A stretch of 7,319 nucleotides of DNA, taken from contig JAKAOE010000088.1 of assembly GCA_021823305.1 (NCBI GenBank), positions 1-7,319 of the forward strand. Reading direction: 5' to 3'. Numbering within the stretch: position 1 is the first letter of the stretch; every line of letters begins with the position of its first letter. Positions 6,688-7,319 of this stretch are shown in pieces. Both the position numbers and the translations under genes were made by a program. The notes below the pieces were generated by a model. It worked only from the letters and a program-made list of their open reading frames with translations. It searched no databases and was not told the DNA's origin. Source of the DNA: Acidobacteriota bacterium. GTDB taxonomy: Bacteria; Acidobacteriota; Terriglobia; Terriglobales; SCQP01.

Positions 6688-7308
6688 TCAACCCCTGCGT
6701 CCCCGGCCGCGCCTCGCGGCCACTGCGGGAGGGAACCCTAATGGCGCAATCAGCCCCTCGTAGAGCTTGAAGAGGTGCTCCACCCGCTCAACCTCACTCG
6801 AAAAACCCCTCGGGCGGTAAAGCCGGTCAACCGCCGTGTCGAGCGCGCGGTGCGCCTTCCGGAGCGGCGACGGCATCGCATCCGGGTCGTACAAATCGGC
6901 GAAGGAAGAATTGGGGAACTTCGACCGCGCATCCAGCACCCCTCCGGCCAGCGCCCCGATATGCTCAACCTGACCACCATCGGCCTCGGGCCAAGGGAAC
7001 GTGTTGTAGACAATCCCGATGGAATAGCGATACCTGCTCTCCAGCCTCCCACCAATCTGCCGCAGCCACGCCATGTGCATCGCGCTGGTCAAAACGCCAA
7101 AATGCCAGCGGGTCGCCCCGACGAGTACCCGCAAGAGATTGCTCGGGATCGTCGGCGGCTTGAGCCATCCGATCGGCACGTATTCGCGCAGTTCCGAGCT
7201 CACTTCCGGAACCGCCAAATATGGCCCATCGGGCACGACCGTTACGTGATAGCGCGTCGGCGTCTCGGCCAACCCCCGCGTCGCAGCACTCGAACTTCTC
7301 TCGCGAAA
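6688..7308 (-). CDS. MmeI/YeeA-type DNA methyltransferase (type IIL/IIG restriction-modification family), C-terminal part, cut by the right edge
   Basis: About 206 residues are visible; the N-terminal nuclease (if any) and catalytic methylase domains lie beyond the window. Several blocks are characteristic of the target-recognition and C-terminal regions of this family: LAETPTRYHV, AVPEVSSELREYVPIGWL, HFGVLTSAMHMAWLRQIGGR, YRYSIGIVYNTFPWP, then a helical tail with DARSKFPNSSFADLYDP, LRKAHRALDTAVDRLYRP and ERVEHLFKLYE. These enzymes methylate adenine in DNA; full MmeI-like members also cut it, which cannot be judged here. The reading frame stays family-like upstream of the TTG at 7272 (FRERSSSAATRG), so that TTG is not the true start. 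An in-frame TGA at 7311-7309 is probably an artefact, because its first base belongs to an adapter-like tail. Sampled GC (60-63%) is lower than in neighbours (75-77%), suggesting acquisition by transfer. A short Arg/Gly-rich end precedes the stop, 17 bases before nfo. Confidence 0.82.
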   Translation of the reverse strand, partial: FRERSSSAATRGLAETPTRYHVTVVPDGPYLAVPEVSSELREYVPIGWLKPPTIPSNLLRVLVGATRWHFGVLTSAMHMAWLRQIGGRLESRYRYSIGIVYNTFPWPEADGGQVEHIGALAGGVLDARSKFPNSSFADLYDPDAMPSPLRKAHRALDTAVDRLYRPRGFSSEVERVEHLFKLYEGLIAPLGFPPAVAARRGRGRRG

Positions 7309-7310
7309 TC

Positions 7311-7319
7311 AGATCGGAA
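7311..7319. other. Probable Illumina adapter remnant at the window end
   Basis: The final nine bases, agatcggaa, equal the first nine bases of the standard Illumina TruSeq read-through adapter. The match starts where the methyltransferase reading frame breaks: base 7311 completes the spurious TGA on the minus strand. A chance nine-base match at an exact end is unlikely, but nine bases are not proof. Confidence 0.6.

Noticed and set aside
7273..7318. Alternative minus-strand frame at the right edge (SDLISREKFECCDAGVG), suggesting a frameshift
   Set aside because: The frame continuous with the methyltransferase (FRERSSSAATRGLAETPT) fits the family better, so no frameshift is needed.

Overview
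The window is very GC-rich (hand counts of 60-base stretches: 77% at 3541-3600, 75% at 6121-6180) and has compact gene spacing. The caspase-DUF4384 architecture, the exported M48-TPR protease and the base composition suggest Acidobacteriota, possibly a Solibacter/Bryobacter relative. This is an inference from family style, not proven. No rRNA, tRNA, CRISPR array or insertion sequence was seen.

Layout. Six protein genes fill nearly all of the window, and no gap exceeds about 52 bases. On the minus strand, reading right to left from 3492, are an exported M48 metalloprotease with TPR-like repeats (1666-3492), an unrecognised protein with a twin-arginine signal (477-1613), and the N-terminal part of a GT87/DUF2029-type membrane glycosyltransferase that runs off the left edge (1-448). 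On the plus strand, starting 23 bases from the protease start and diverging from it, is an exported caspase-like peptidase with a DUF4384-like C-terminal domain (3516-5831). On the minus strand from the right edge are the C-terminal part of an MmeI/YeeA-type DNA methyltransferase (6688-7308, cut by the edge) and, 17 bases downstream, deoxyribonuclease IV (nfo, 5828-6670). The stop codon of nfo overlaps that of the caspase gene tail to tail.

How the genes fit together. The centre is a divergent pair of exported peptidases, one cysteine (C14-like) and one zinc (M48), with an unknown exported protein downstream of the zinc enzyme. Their shared start region is so short that their promoters must overlap, so coupled regulation is plausible. 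The right end pairs a DNA-modification gene of lower GC (60-63% in samples) with a DNA-repair nuclease, which suggests a recently gained restriction-modification or defence gene beside a core repair gene.

The last nine bases equal the first nine of the common Illumina adapter. The base they contribute creates the only in-frame stop interrupting the methyltransferase, so the right edge is probably a contig end with adapter remnant. I found no clear new defence or other multi-gene system. The best candidate for a second look is the divergent caspase/M48 pair with its unknown partner.
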